Below, one piece after another: positions 49,301-61,960 of a stretch of DNA of 64,000 nucleotides (the stretch's first letter is position 1; each line of letters begins with the position of its first letter). The notes below the pieces were generated by a model that had not been told where the DNA came from, searched no databases, and was given only the letters and a program-made list of their open reading frames with translations. The DNA lies in contig NC_132878.1 of NCBI RefSeq assembly GCF_030463535.1, forward strand, positions 31,853,261 to 31,917,260, read 5' to 3'. This DNA comes from Salminus brasiliensis. Taxonomy: Eukaryota > Chordata > Actinopteri > Characiformes > Bryconidae. Both the position numbers and the translations under genes were made by a program.

Positions 49301-51212
49301 CGCTGGAGCGGAGGAGGTTCTGAAAGCCTTCAAACTGACTGCGCCCCCTGCTGTGTAAGTGCCGTACTACCACACGCTATTATACAGCTATAATACACGC
49401 TACTGTATAAACGAATAATACATGGCATTAAGTTCTGTGCACACAAGTTACCGGTTTAGCAGTTCATTGCGCTCTAGAGCACAGAAAGGTGTGTAGACGG
49501 TAGACTACTGAACGTCGCCACTGTGACATTGACAGCACTCTTACTTTTGTACAACAGCAAGAAAAATAAATTCTCATCAGTGTCAAAATTGAAGAGACCT
49601 GTATGTGCTGTATAATGGTGTTTGTATGACTTGTTCATCTGTAAACTAACAGCAGTATGTCATGTAACATGCCATAGCCAAAAAAAGTAAACCCCTACTT
49701 TTTTTTCCTGTTCTCTCTCCATCTGTACAGGTCTGGGGATGAAGATGTTCAGTATCGACTGGTTTCCCGGTTCGTGAACGAGGCTGCTATGTGTCTGCAG
49801 GAGGGTATTCTGGCAGATCCTGTTCAGGGAGACATCGGAGCCGTGTTTGGCTTGGGTTTCCCTCCTTGCCTTGGAGGTGAGTGGACACATAGAAAATACC
49901 TGTCAGGTTGGGCACTGCAGGTAATTAGGCATGTTTGCAATAGATGTGGTGATGGTGAATCCTCCAGAGTTCCTTTAAAAACACTGAACTTCTCTAATGT
50001 CACATTTTAGAGATGTGTTAGTGTTACGACTGTAATATGTAGTAGATCTAAATCGAACAACTAAACAGTAGGGATGTACCTATTGAGTTATTTGCTATTT
50101 GTTTGATTAACCCCAATGCTGATTGTTGGTTGAATCCGATCTTTGTGTTTCTATAAATAATAAAGCTCAACAGTTTAAATAAGAAGTGCTGTTACTATAA
50201 ATACTAGTAAATCACTGTATATTCAGTGACCATTCTAAACGCATTCATTTTGTTTGGCACAACTTTATTTTTTTAAATGACTGTTTTAAACTTTATAGTG
50301 TATTCAATACCTAATAATCCAGTCTGACTGACCTACCTGACCATGCAACTCCCAGTTCCTTTAAAAAAGCTGCAGTCAAATTACCAGTAGTGGTGCACAC
50401 TTTAAACTAATATTTGTTGCTTATTGTTGATTACAGATGTGTATGACTGAATAAGCTGATGTCCTTTTCTAGCATGAGTGTATAGACAATCAACAAATGT
50501 TTTAAGAAAGAGTCTGTACTGTCTGTTGTTGAAGTGCCACGTTAACAACAAGGCTCTCAGCAATCCTTCTGTTAAACCTGCCACTCTTTTTCTAAAACTA
50601 CCCTGTAACATTTATTTTGGTGAATAAAACAAAAAAGAGCTTTATCTGAAGTGATAAGTGCCATTACGTTACCAGTTAGCAACCAAAACAAGGCTGCTAA
50701 TTCTATCACTCCATTCAACATTCCTGTTAATGGAGCCTAGGGGACAACAATCCAAGGAAAAGAAGTAGATTAGGGGATACCTAGTCCATTGAATTTTTTT
50801 TTTTTTTAAATGCCTGGATTGGTCCCAAGTCACTGGATCGGATCGGGGCATGTCCCTTATATTGCACGGTCAGTGGAAATCGCTTTTAACCAGGAAGGTT
50901 GGACTTGACCAGTGTTGTCCAAGTGGAGTCAGTAACGAACGGGATAACGAATGGGCTTATTCAGTAGATTGTATTAGGAACTAGCAACTGATCAGAGAAA
51001 CCTGTTTCAGAGGTTTTCGTTTTGTCCAGTTTGACTGAAGTGTGTATTTTGTGACCTGTATTGTAGGTCCATTCCGCTTTCTGGATTCGTTTGGAGCCGA
51101 TAAACTAGTTCACAAGATGAAGCGTTACGAGGACGTTTACGGAATGCAGTTCACCCCCTGCCAGCTCCTCTTGGACTATGCCAAGGATCCCAGCAAGAAG
51201 TTCCACAAGTGA
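36255..51212 (+). CDS. hadha: Trifunctional protein alpha subunit: enoyl-CoA hydratase / long-chain 3-hydroxyacyl-CoA dehydrogenase (complete, 20 exons)
   Basis: Carries out hydration and NAD-dependent dehydrogenation of long-chain acyl-CoAs in mitochondria, with hadhb. Exons: 36255-36321, 39130-39171, 39278-39348, 40177-40310, 41101-41239, 41628-41747, 42259-42361, 42961-43083, 43329-43447, 44182-44238, 44921-45030, 45881-46015, 46752-46923, 47051-47137, 47240-47380, 48490-48558, 48896-49091, 49240-49354, 49731-49876, 51067-51212 (TGA). Phases agree throughout; total 2292 nt, 763 residues, the human length. Hydratase half: GSCLGGGLE ends in catalytic Glu151, and PE of ACPEVFLG is Glu173. Dehydrogenase half: Rossmann motif [10 protein letters not shown] at 366-375, catalytic His498 in MHYFSPVDK, and Glu510, the residue changed in the common human LCHAD-deficiency allele. 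The N-terminus is Arg/Ser/Ala-rich, as in a presequence. ATG 36255 has purine at -3 and G at +4. Oddity: Gly540 where human has Lys. Confidence 0.97.
37022..37047 (+). promoter_or_regulatory. hadha: E-box palindrome plus ERR element in hadha intron 1
   Basis: ACCACGTGGT, a perfect palindrome with core CACGTG, stands at 37023-37032. It is followed 6 nt later by TTAAGGTCA (37039-37047), the exact ERR consensus TNAAGGTCA, within 0.8 kb of the first exon. USF/MYC/clock factors bind such E-boxes and ERR-alpha drives fatty-acid oxidation genes; use here is inferred. Confidence 0.4.
37765..37912 (+). mobile_element. 3' tail of a LINE-like element with (TATCT)n end, hadha intron 1
   Basis: A stretch with TTTCCCCACTAGGGGACTAG is followed by AAAGGACTATCTTATCTTATC repeats (five or so TTATC units). 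This arrangement is the usual 3' end of some fish non-LTR retrotransposons; I recognise the pattern but cannot assign the clade. Confidence 0.45.
38585..39115 (-). mobile_element. hAT-family transposase remnant in hadha intron 1
   Basis: On the minus strand, [20 protein letters not shown] and SRRYFSD (38779-38620) match the hAT/ZBED transposase segment that reads FIALDDQPF..V...GFR..I. Upstream, a second frame (38827-39000 region) gives low-quality BED-finger-like coding. The plus-strand start GAGATGCCCCGACCC at 38591 resembles a hAT terminus. Frames are broken by stops. Confidence 0.68.
41245..41560 (+). repeat. GGATGGATGA-type minisatellite in hadha intron 5
   Basis: Starts right after the exon 5 donor. 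Irregular GATG, GGAT and GGTG units (GGATGGATGAATGGGTGGG and similar) fill most of the 388-nt intron 5. Confidence 0.75.
43261..43328 (+). repeat. hadha: (TG)n microsatellite forming the 3' splice site of hadha exon 9
   Basis: About 32 uninterrupted TG units end in TTAG, the acceptor of the 119-nt exon 9. There is no ordinary pyrimidine tract. A CTTACTG branch-like motif at 43254-43260 precedes the repeat, and the repeat itself contains no AG. Confidence 0.9.
46270..46692 (+). mobile_element. MITE-like element, copy D, in hadha intron 12
   Basis: Starts CTATATGGCCAAAGGTATG and ends TTTTTGGATATATAGTG. Contains GGAACATTGCTGTGAGGAGA, TGGAGAACACAGTTCCACTG. It ends only about 60 nt before the exon 13 acceptor. 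Confidence 0.72.
47925..48290 (-). mobile_element. Tc1-like remnant in hadha intron 15, same family as 17.7 kb
   Basis: Words shared with the 17.7 kb copy include GGTCCTGTGGTATCTGGCACC, ACACCCCACAAG, TTTTGGAGATGTTCTG and GTCATCTAGACATCACA, in the same order. Coding is fully decayed. Confidence 0.7.
50065..50870. mobile_element. Non-autonomous hAT-like element in hadha intron 19
   Basis: The left end reads AGGGATGTACC (50072) and the right end ATCGGATCGGGGCATGTCCC (50837-50856), which are inverse to each other at the outer positions in the style of hAT termini. The interior (50320-50450) matches 22130-22280 in the window. No transposase coding. Confidence 0.5.
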
Positions 51213-51805
51213 ACCTAGATCAGAGGTCATGGCTCATTTAACCAGCTGTTTGACCTCAGGTTCGAGGGCCACCATTGCCTGTCCATCCACCATTAACCAC
51301 ATTGGGAGTTCTGTATCTTTACTGCATAAGCCATAACAAGCCAAAATCGACATTGGTACTATGTATGAACATGCTCACCTTTTGCTAAACACTTTATTTT
51401 TTTGGTGCCTTATTATGGCACAGTCAACTTCATTCAGTTAACATCTGTGCAAGAGATAAGTGCATTTGAAGCATTTGATGGTAACTATGCCTTTTTTTAA
51501 GAGCTTGAAATCCAGATCCCACCACTGTGTGGAACTGTAACTACTGCAGCTGTATTGTGATCAGGTTCTACCCACAATGCCTTCAGGTCGTATCTACAGG
51601 GAGATTGGGAGATTGACTTTTGCACTTTCTGCTATTGATTGTTTATTTGTTTTGTATAGATTTTGTTTTCTCTATCTGTGAATAATTGTAATTTAGTGAA
51701 CTTTAACTTTCCAACTAGTACCCAGTACTCGAATAATTACCTGGCTGTTTTAGTTTTTTTTTTTTCTAAACCCTGCTTCAAATAAATCAGACTGGACCTG
51801 GATGT
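51213..51805 (+). other. hadha: hadha 3' untranslated region
   Basis: Unique sequence follows the TGA and reaches AATAAA at 51781-51786, a 3'UTR of about 0.59 kb. A Tc1-like remnant begins shortly after, at about 51840, which also marks the likely end of the gene. Confidence 0.65.
51781..51786 (+). terminator. hadha: Polyadenylation signal of hadha
   Basis: Canonical AATAAA 569 nt past the stop codon, in the context CTTCAAATAAATCAG, preceded by a T-rich run. Confidence 0.65.
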
Positions 51806-51834
51806 TGTTTCTGTGAGAGAATGCACTTTTAGAG

Positions 51835-52100
51835 CACTTTTTACTGGACACTGCATGATGTTTTAAAGATGGTCTGATCCAATCGTGTAGCCATTCAGAA
51901 TCAGAATTTGGTTCTTGTCAGTCACTCAGATCTTTACTCTTGTCCATTTTTCCTGCTTCCAACACATTAACTCCACTTGCTTAATAATATGTATACCCTG
52001 CCCTTTAATACCATAGCCATGGTACCCAGGTTCCATTGTAACTAAATAATCACTGCTACTCACCTGTCAATGGTTTTAATGATATGGCTGATGGGTGTAT
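51835..52100 (-). mobile_element. Terminal fragment of the same Tc1-like family after hadha
   Basis: Starts within TTTTAAAGATGGTCTGATCC, includes a CCATTTTTCCTGCTTCC segment (the transposase start on the minus strand), and ends with CACCTGTCAATGGTTTTAAT and GGCTGATGGGTGTA, the outer end of this family. Confidence 0.65.
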
Positions 52101-53070
52101 GCAGCCATGTGGAACAAAAACGTACACCCTCTTTGAATAGGTTTATGAGTCATGACGTCATTAAAAAGATCTGGCCCTTGGAAGATCTTACATTTTTTTA
52201 AAATGCAACCTCAGATGAACAACAACGCACGACAGTTTATACAGTGTCATTACTTATTTAACAAACACTAGGCCAAAATGCAGAGTGCGAAACATTAAGT
52301 ACACCCTTACTGCTTCTATCAAATGTCTTTGACAAATTTATCATCAGCAAGTGTGACTGACTCTATAAAAACAGACATTTTGGCAGGTTGCTGCTCTGGC
52401 TGATGATCTTATTCAAGTCTTCCCAGCAAATTCACCCCAAGGTCACACCTACACTGATCTACATCAAGATCTGCATACTCTACAGGCCTTGTTTAAGTTT
52501 AAAATTGAGATGTTTGGCCATACTGAACAGTGCCATATTTGGTGGGGTAATGATTTGGTCTTATTTTGCAGCAACAGGACCTGGGTATCTGGCAGTCATT
52601 GAACCGACCATGAAGTCCTTTGTTTACCAAAGTATTCTAGAGTCAAATATGAGGCCATCTATCCAACAGCCAAAGCTTGGGCGATAAACTGGGCCATGCA
52701 ACAGGACAATGAATCCAAACACACCAGCAAATCTACAACTGAATGGCTGAAAAAGAGAAGAATCAAGGTGTTGCGGCCCAGCCAAAGTTCAGACCCCAAC
52801 TGGAATGCTGTGACGGAACCTTGAGAGAGCCGTGCATAAACAAATGCCCACAAACCTCAATGAACTGAAGAAGTGCTATAAAAAAAGTGGACCAAAATTC
52901 CTCCAAAACAATGTGAGAGATTGATAGTCATACAGAAAACTCTTAATTCATTAGTTACTGCTTCTACAATCTAGAAATTCTTGGAGTGTAAGTACTTTTT
53001 CACACAAGATTTCCATTTTGGCTTCATTTTAGTTATAAATAAATAAAGACATGGTGGAATCTGTTGCATG
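52100..53070 (+). mobile_element. Tc1-like element, third family, transposase broken
   Basis: Plus-strand fragments of a Tc1-type transposase are readable: GGVMIWSYFAATGPGYLAVI and then EPTMKSFVYQSILESN at about 52536-52650, then after a frame change NxxPKHTS-like coding (52705-52735) and WPSQSxDxN-like coding (52775-52805), with the terminal helix to about 52925. Stops and frame changes disable it. Ends resemble AAGTACACCCTT (left, about 52295) and GTGTAAGTACTTTTTCAC (right, about 52986). Confidence 0.75.
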
Positions 53071-54027
53071 TTGTTTATATGAAGTAGTATTCACCTCATT
53101 TTTAAGACCTGCTAAGGACCAGATGTTGTTAATTATGTCCTGACGCATAAAACCATAGAATTCAAAGAGGATGTAGTTTGTGTTTCACATGACTGTATAT
53201 ATACCTCACACAACATTCATCCACCTGGCGAGTAAGAGCTGGTGAGCACTATAGAGTTCTTTATTTGTTTCTTTACCTAATCCATACGGATTAAAATCAT
53301 ACAGGAGGTGAAATTTCAGTATAAATGAAATCAGCACTAAAGCCGTTAAACATTATTCCAAGTACAAGTGTGTCTACAGCAGAGGGCGTGTAAAACATAC
53401 ACTCGGCGCGTTCCGTCAGCACTTCCCAAACGCTGAGAAAACAGCAAAGTAGGCCTGCTGAAACCCCTCATTATGGAGACACTCTTGACACATCACTTGC
53501 ACTCACACACACACACACAACAGCAGAACTCTCAGACATTAAAAGCTATGGTTAGTAAGCATTTAATTACTGTCGCTTAATTACAGAGTGTGAGAGCATG
53601 ACGCACACTTCACTCTTCACTTCTTTTTCCCTTTAGCAGAGGCTAAGCAACCCCTAAGGTTAGGTCTTATAGTAGATGGGCGTGGGTGTGTGTGTGTGTT
53701 GGGTATATGGGTATGTGAATATGACTGTTGGATAACTAAATAGAACGCTCACTGGGGAGGCAGGAGAGTGGGAATACTGTTGGTATTGTGTTTTCAGATC
53801 TGTGATGTTCTGACCATCCTTGTGCTTTATGAAGCTGCAAGAACCGATGGCAGCAAGCTGACCACTCTCCTCTTAACAGTTCTTCTGCATGAACCTGCAT
53901 CCAGGAACATGACTGCCATGTGTGTACCATCATATACATGCTGCACAAACACTACATAAATAGTGTAGTGTATGTGCAGTAGGCATCTGTGCACATGAGC
54001 TGAATCCCATATGGCTGTTTGTAAGAC
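53071..54027. other. Intergenic, no recognised gene
   Basis: Unique sequence between the third Tc1-like family and MITE copy E, with a CA repeat at 53505-53519 and GT words at 53683-53700. Confidence 0.5.
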
Positions 54028-54500
54028 ATACACAATGTGGATAAAAGTATTGGGACGCCTGTTCATTCAGTTTCTTCTCAAATCAAGGGAATTATAAGAG
54101 TTGATTCTGCTTTTGTTTGAGTAACTGTCTCTGCTGTCCAGGGAAGACTTTCTATTAGATTTTGGAGTATGGATGTGTGATCACCACCCCACCCACATCC
54201 AAAAGTATTGGATGGAGCACCATCCATCATTCCAGAGAACACTGTTCCAATGCTCCACAGCTCAATGCTGGGGGGGGGGCTTTACACCCCTCTAGCCCAT
54301 GCCTGGCGTTAGGCACGGTGCCAATAGGTATAGGTTTATCTGCTCCAGAGAGTCCTATTCTATTGCCAATACTTCTCTACAAGGTCTAGACAAGCTGTGT
54401 GTGTGCATTTGCACATCTGGGTCAGCAATGGGTGCAATGTCCAATTAGCTAAATACATGCAATGGAAGGGTGCCCACAAACCTTTGGCCATATAGTGACA
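54028..54500 (+). mobile_element. MITE-like element, copy E, between hadha and garem2
   Basis: Starts CACAATGTGGATAAAAGTAT and ends CCACAAACCTTTGGCCATAT. It has the full set of internal words and is the closest to copy A. Confidence 0.75.
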
Positions 54501-54534
54501 AGACACCACAAGACCCATATTCACCATTTGTGTC

Positions 54535-54725
54535 CGCCTTTACACATAGTGTGCAGTGAGCACGTGCCCAGAGCGGTGGGCAGCTATCGCTGCGGCGTCC
54601 AGGGAGCAGAGGGAGTTCAGGGCCTTGCTTAAGGGCCCAACCGTGGCAGCTTGCCGAGCCCAGGTATCTAACCCACAACCCTGTCATGGATAGCCCGGTG
54701 CTCTGACTACTGAGTAGGCCTTAAG
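54535..54725. repeat. Dispersed fish repeat of unknown class
   Basis: Contains GAGCGGTGGGCAGCTATCGC, GGGCCTTGCTTAAGGGCCCAA and CCCACAACCCTGTCATGGA. The pattern (a 'late clause' that resembles a tRNA-like box with AACCCACAACC) recurs in many fish genomes to my knowledge; class not assigned. Confidence 0.4.
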
Positions 54726-56207
54726 TAGGCCAAATCGCTACAGCAAAGTTATTTGAGTGATGCCAGAGAAGAACCACTCTTGGTTTCGCAAAGAAATATG
54801 TTTGTAATAGAGACAGTGTGAGCATGAGAAAACCTTTAAAGGCTTCATTTTAACAATTTAAAGCAAATGCTGTAGCTTAAAATAATCTTTCTAATCATTT
54901 ACTGCACCACTGACCTGTAATAGGGAGAATGCAGTCTCTATCATAGCTACTCAGCACACTGCTAACTGCGCGATGTAAACACTTGCAAGGAACTGTGCAA
55001 TGCTACATATCCCGAGTCACATTTGAGCCCCATTCCACATGCTTCTCTCACTTTCACAGCCAGTTCTGTATCTCTCAGCTACAAGACGCATGGTTTGTCT
55101 ACACTGCAATCAATTACACTCTCTGCCTGTAGGGGCAGCCCAGTTCTCACACAATGCTGCTGTAAAGGATCTTCCTTCACACATCTCCATTACAAACTTA
55201 TCACAGAGCAGCAGGACAGTTCAACACAGCCAGGAGGCAGAGATCAGGACTGTACTGTTGTCTCGCAAAGCTAATCACGACACTAAAGTCCTCTGCTAAA
55301 GGCTCGAGACTGGATTGTAAACATCTCTGGTCTCTACTCAGACCTGCTTCACATTAAGGCTAATTCAGATTTGTGCTACTTCAACCAGGTAATGTGAACA
55401 CAGCCTAATGGAAACTCAGGGCTAATGCCCAGTTAGCTATAGTGCTGCTACAGGGCCTTACAAAAACAGCCATGTTCAGGCAGTGACCCTGATCAACTTG
55501 TACACCCCATGCAAATGTATCCCCAGCACAGTGTTTTAGGCCACTGCCAACTTGAAAAACCCCATTTTCAGTGTTTTTGGTGTGACAAAAAGCTGGATTG
55601 TTTTCAGAGGTTAAGCTTTTTCCTGGTACACATTGGGTTTTGAGTCTGCGTGTGAGACAGAGATATGGAGATCTGCTTACTGAACAACACGGTGGGAAAA
55701 TTCCATATCAAACTTTAAGTTGCTAGCGCCCCCTGCTGGGCTGGCATGCTTATAAGAGCATTTACAGAAACGCTTCATAAACACTGCTGGAGATGGAGAG
55801 AAGAACCTTTTCACAAATACCTGGAAGAGATTTTCACAAATACCTTGATAAATGTGGACGGGGCCATAGAGTGTACAGAAGCATTAGAATTAAAACAAAC
55901 ACACACACACACACACACACACCTTCAAGACCAATCCATGGGGACGAAGTACAAAGTTGTCACATTTTGGGTATTATAAAACACACAAACAAACCAAAAA
56001 GGCTTCATTCAAATACAGCAGAATCATCGTTTCTTTGTTCTGTTCTCATTTAAAGGCACCTGCTGAACAACTCCGAACAACGAGGGCTCTCTGAGGAATG
56101 GCCCGAAAATAAAACATCAATAAAATAGAGAGAGATATCCAAAATGAAAACATACAAATTCAAATAGTGCTCAACATTGGATTAGTCACGCTAACGTCAG
56201 TCGTTTG
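54726..56207. other. Intergenic, no recognised gene
   Basis: Between the 54.5 kb repeat and the presumed garem2 3' end. Overlapping small open frames at 55023-55299 lack support. Confidence 0.45.
55898..55922. repeat. (CA)n microsatellite
   Basis: About 12 CA units. Confidence 0.9.
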
Positions 56208-57959
56208 TTTATTGAGGAGGTGTAGTTTGAAGACGGTGCCACAGTGTCCACCCAGTTTAGTCCCTGTAGACACTCCAAACTCAACTAGTGATATTTAAAT
56301 ATATAAAATCTCCTTTTAAAACACAGAACCACTCATGTACCACTCACACAGACACGGGTGGGTGTTCAGTAGTTTGATGGGACGTTGTCCCTCAGCAGCT
56401 AAGCTCTGAGCTTTCTAAACCCAAAATTAATGGGGGGGAATGTGATATGAGCCTTTTCCACCTGTCGAAGGAAAGGTCCACTAGTCAGCGCTGTGGGCAG
56501 CTGCACCTGATTTTAGTAAAGAATCATGTTGGAGGCAGAAGCAGTAGTCAGAAGCAGCTTAGCTTGAAGCCAGATGTACTTTGTTAGCCTGGAAGTACTT
56601 TATAACAGAGCTGGATTCATTTTACCTGGGGAAGCATTGTCATTGAAGCCATTATCAATGAAATATGTGATTTTAATCTGCACCTGTTATGGTCTGATGA
56701 TAACAGCTGAGAGACTTTAATCCAGTATGAATCTGCAGTGTGTTTAGTTTTTACAATTTAATAATAATAAATGTGGAGTGATTTTGATCCTGTATGAATC
56801 TGCAGTGTAATTAATTTGTACAATTTAATAATAATAAATGTGGACTGATTTTGATCCAGTATGAATCTGCGGTGTAATTAATTTGTACAATTTAATAATA
56901 ATAAATGTTGAGTGACTTCAATTCAGTATGAATCTGTAATTTTTACAGGCTAACACTGATACTTGCAGTGTGATTTTAATTCAGAGTAAATGTGTGTTTT
57001 ACAGTCTGATTAGAAATACTTGAAATGTTTTCAATCCACTGTGAGTCTGTGCATAGTTTTTACAGGCTGTCAATGACATGATTTTAATCCCGTATGAATG
57101 TGCAGTGTGCATAGATCGTTTTACAGTGAAACAGTAATCATTTTGAAGCGACTTTGTGAAGTGACTTTAACCCAGTATAAATCGCAAGTAATACTTCCGG
57201 TATGAATTGAATCCAGCGTGAATGTGTGTAGTTTGTGTAGTTTTTACAATCGGACTAAGACATTTGGAATGTTTTCAATACAGCATAGTTTTACAGCCTG
57301 ACAGTAATAATTCATGATATGACTTAAATCCAGTATGTATCTGCAGTGGGTTTCGTTTTTACGGTCTGATTATAAGAGCTGTTCTTAAACAGGCTACGTG
57401 GAGTAGAATAACAAAACCTGCCAATAGACACGGATGTGGGGTTATTATCATTGAGTTCACATCCAAACTGTGACCTTTCAATCTGGGCCTTCTGTGGGAA
57501 TTGCAGAAATAACACACAGTTTATCCTGAAGCCAATGGCCAGTCAAATCCCACACGTTACAATACAGAAGCTACCCTGGTAGAACAAATCCAGCTGCAAT
57601 AGTGCAGGAATAAATAAATGCTGAAAGTACAACAGAAACACTGCTAGGTGTAGCCCCCTTAAAATGAAGTAGCAAGCTACTAATTAAAATACTGCTCACT
57701 GATGTCTGGACACACTCGTTTTTTTTCTGTATCTATAAATGACCAGTCGACTACTCCTTCTTTTCTAGTCAACTAATAAAAAATGACTGGACGTGCAAGC
57801 CCTAGTAGGAATGCATATTATCAGACAGTCATCAGTCCATTTTCCCACACACACATACACACACACACCCACACACATAATTGTGCTACTTCTGTCCAAC
57901 ACTATTGTACCTCCTGGGTTCTTCACTTGTGTATTGTTCACAGTATATGTGGCCAAGGA
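56208..57959 (-). other. garem2: Presumed garem2 3' untranslated region and downstream flank
   Basis: Downstream of the garem2 stop no other coding exon is seen. A candidate AATAAA on the minus strand sits at 56213-56208, which would make a 1.75 kb 3'UTR containing the 67-bp tandem repeats. The end is uncertain; an earlier non-canonical signal may be used. Confidence 0.35.
56700..57350. repeat. 67-bp tandem repeat
   Basis: ATGAATCTGC or close forms start at 56727, 56794, 56861 and 56928, a strict 67-bp period. Units contain TTTAATAATAATAAATGTGG. Diverged units (GTATGAATGTGCAGTGTG and similar) continue to about 57350. Confidence 0.88.
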
Positions 57960-59843
<1,884 letters not shown>

Positions 59844-61260
59844 CTAGAAAGAGATGGGGGGGAGAAAGGGAGGAGGATGAGAGAGGGGGGGGAGCAGGTT
59901 ACAAGGTGAATTTAAAGAGAAGTAGACAACTGACCAGTTCAGCTCACGCTCCAACATCTGTAACCACTTCATCTTCTGATTACAGACAGAAATTCAACCC
60001 CCCTTTCAAGGCCTTTTCACACAGAGTGCAATTACTCATGTGATTTATTAGGACATCAGTGAATGAACTTACACATGTGCATGTCCAATATTGTGCTGCA
60101 CACCAAAGACTATTTTCAGACGTGACCTCCCTCAGTGTATTTTTCCACACGTCAAAAGGATCAGGTTAAAAAACTAAGCTAGTAAGAAGGCTACAGATCC
60201 AAACATCCCAGAACAGGATTACTTTCAGCTTTCCCTCTGTCTCTCCAGCACCAGTTGTTCGAGTTCTCTCCCTCCGATTTAAGTCATTTCCATCACAACT
60301 GCAGAATCCAAAAGGCCGGAATCGAGCCTTGGCCTGTTCAGTGGTGAGCTAGCTTGAGTAATGCGAAACAGCTTCTCTCCCAATTGGCAGCACTGTTAAA
60401 CATTTAGCTGCTGTCGTAAGAATGATGGTTTAACATTTATTGAATGATGGGTTTCAAACCGGTTAGAGCTGAAGTCAAAGCTTACTACGATTAAACTTCA
60501 GGTCTTATGCAAAGTGCATCACTTCGTTGCAACAGTGAAACAATAAGGATTGCTGGTTACTTACTAGCAATTTGCGGCAGATTTTAGCTACACAGTTTTC
60601 CCACACTTGGTAGCTAGCTAACTTTAGGTTTACATGGAATAAAGAAATGGGAATGCTTAAGTTAGCTAGCGTGCTGCTAAAGTAGTTGGTGGAGATGGTT
60701 TAAATAGTAAAAAAAAAGGAAGACTAAGGGAAAATGCCACTTAATGTGTTCTGTTTGGTGTAAAATTCGGACACTTTGTGTAGATATACCTTGAAAGAAC
60801 ATATACCAGTATCTCTGTGATACAGTTTTGATTCCATGCCATTTTTGTGCTTTTTCTAATAATAATGTACATTTTTAATACTTTATTAAAATCAGCAGTT
60901 AAACTAGTAGACTATTTCTAATAAATGAAATGATGCAAATTAATCCATCTCTTAAAACATTTAAACTGGTTTAAGTATAACAAACAGCTGTAATCCATCG
61001 TCCAACAGCCCTTTATCCCTTTATCACACAGTTAAACAGTGTGTTGTTGTTAGGCTGTTGTTATTCCTGTGCTGTTATGACAGATATGGAAATGAGCTCT
61101 GTTCTGATTGGCTGCTCTATACTGTTCCTCATTCCAAAAGCAGTCAGTGGAACAAACTGGACTGAAATCCACAGGGATGTGAGAAAAAGTCAACTTCAGC
61201 CATTCATTTCTTTCTTCTGTCTTTAATATCACATTTGCTTTCTGACAGCCAGGGATGGCA
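59844..61260 (-). other. garem2: garem2 intron sequence, no exon recognised
   Basis: Upstream of the penultimate coding exon. The large CABIT-encoding exon expected for GAREM proteins is not found here. Palindromic GCTAGC words cluster at 60605-60675. Confidence 0.55.
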
Positions 61261-61960
61261 CAAATTAAAAATGCAGTTCACAACCTCTGTTGTAAACCCA
61301 AAACGTTGTGAACATGAAGATCAAATAGTGAAATAATATCCCAGTGTTTGAAAATCTCAGTCAGACCAACGCGATCAACTTGGAGAAACTGGGAGTTGCT
61401 TTGGACTGTCCAGGCCCTGCCTAGACAAGGCCGTCCCTCAAAACTCTGCATAAGAGCAAGAAGGAGACTCATAAGTGAAGCTAAAAGAGCCACAGAGCTC
61501 AGTGGCTGAGACTGGAGTGAAGGTGCACCAGCACATGCACATGTTCACATGCATACAGCTGATCTGAATAGTAGATTAGAAGCCATTACTGAAGAAAGCT
61601 GAAGAAAGTGTGAGATAAGGTTCTGTGGTCCGATGAGACATGAATGGAGCATGCTAACCCTCCATACCTCCTCAACAAACTCCATACCAACACTGAAGTA
61701 TAGGGGTGACAGCCTTATGTTGTGTGGGTGTTTTTCATCTGCTAGGCCTGGACTTCTTTTTAAAATGTAATAACGAATAGATGGTGTAAAGGACAGGGAG
61801 ATGCTGCAAGGCAACTTGCTTTAGAGAATTTGTGACACAGCTTGAATCATCCAACCAACCTCAACAACCTGGACTGAATCTGCCAGGCACAGTGTTGTGA
61901 CACCACAGCTATGATGAATGTAAAACTAGCTGTCTTAACAGCTCAGTGTCCATGTATGGG
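61261..61960 (+). mobile_element. Tc1-like remnant, copy 1 of a direct pair
   Basis: Contains the Tc1-type words CTAGACAAGGCCGTCCCTC (encoding the GRP linker) at about 61421, AGTGGCTGAGACTGGAGTGAA and GTTCTGTGGTCCGATGAGAC. No intact frame. The same sequence recurs at 63455-64000. Confidence 0.72.

Larger units (their letters stand above)
44182..51212 (+). other. hadha: hadha 3-hydroxyacyl-CoA dehydrogenase half, exons 10-20
   Basis: Exon 12 carries the NAD-binding [12 protein letters not shown]. Exon 13 has [11 protein letters not shown], exon 14 [10 protein letters not shown], exon 15 [16 protein letters not shown] with His498 and Glu510, and exon 16 DGPGFYTTR. Exons 17-20 form the C-terminal dehydrogenase repeats, with [15 protein letters not shown] and [12 protein letters not shown]. 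All key motifs are present without frameshift. Confidence 0.9.

Noticed and set aside
61050-61232. Open frames on both strands as small secreted proteins
   Set aside because: Short, overlapping, without repeat of either in a known family.
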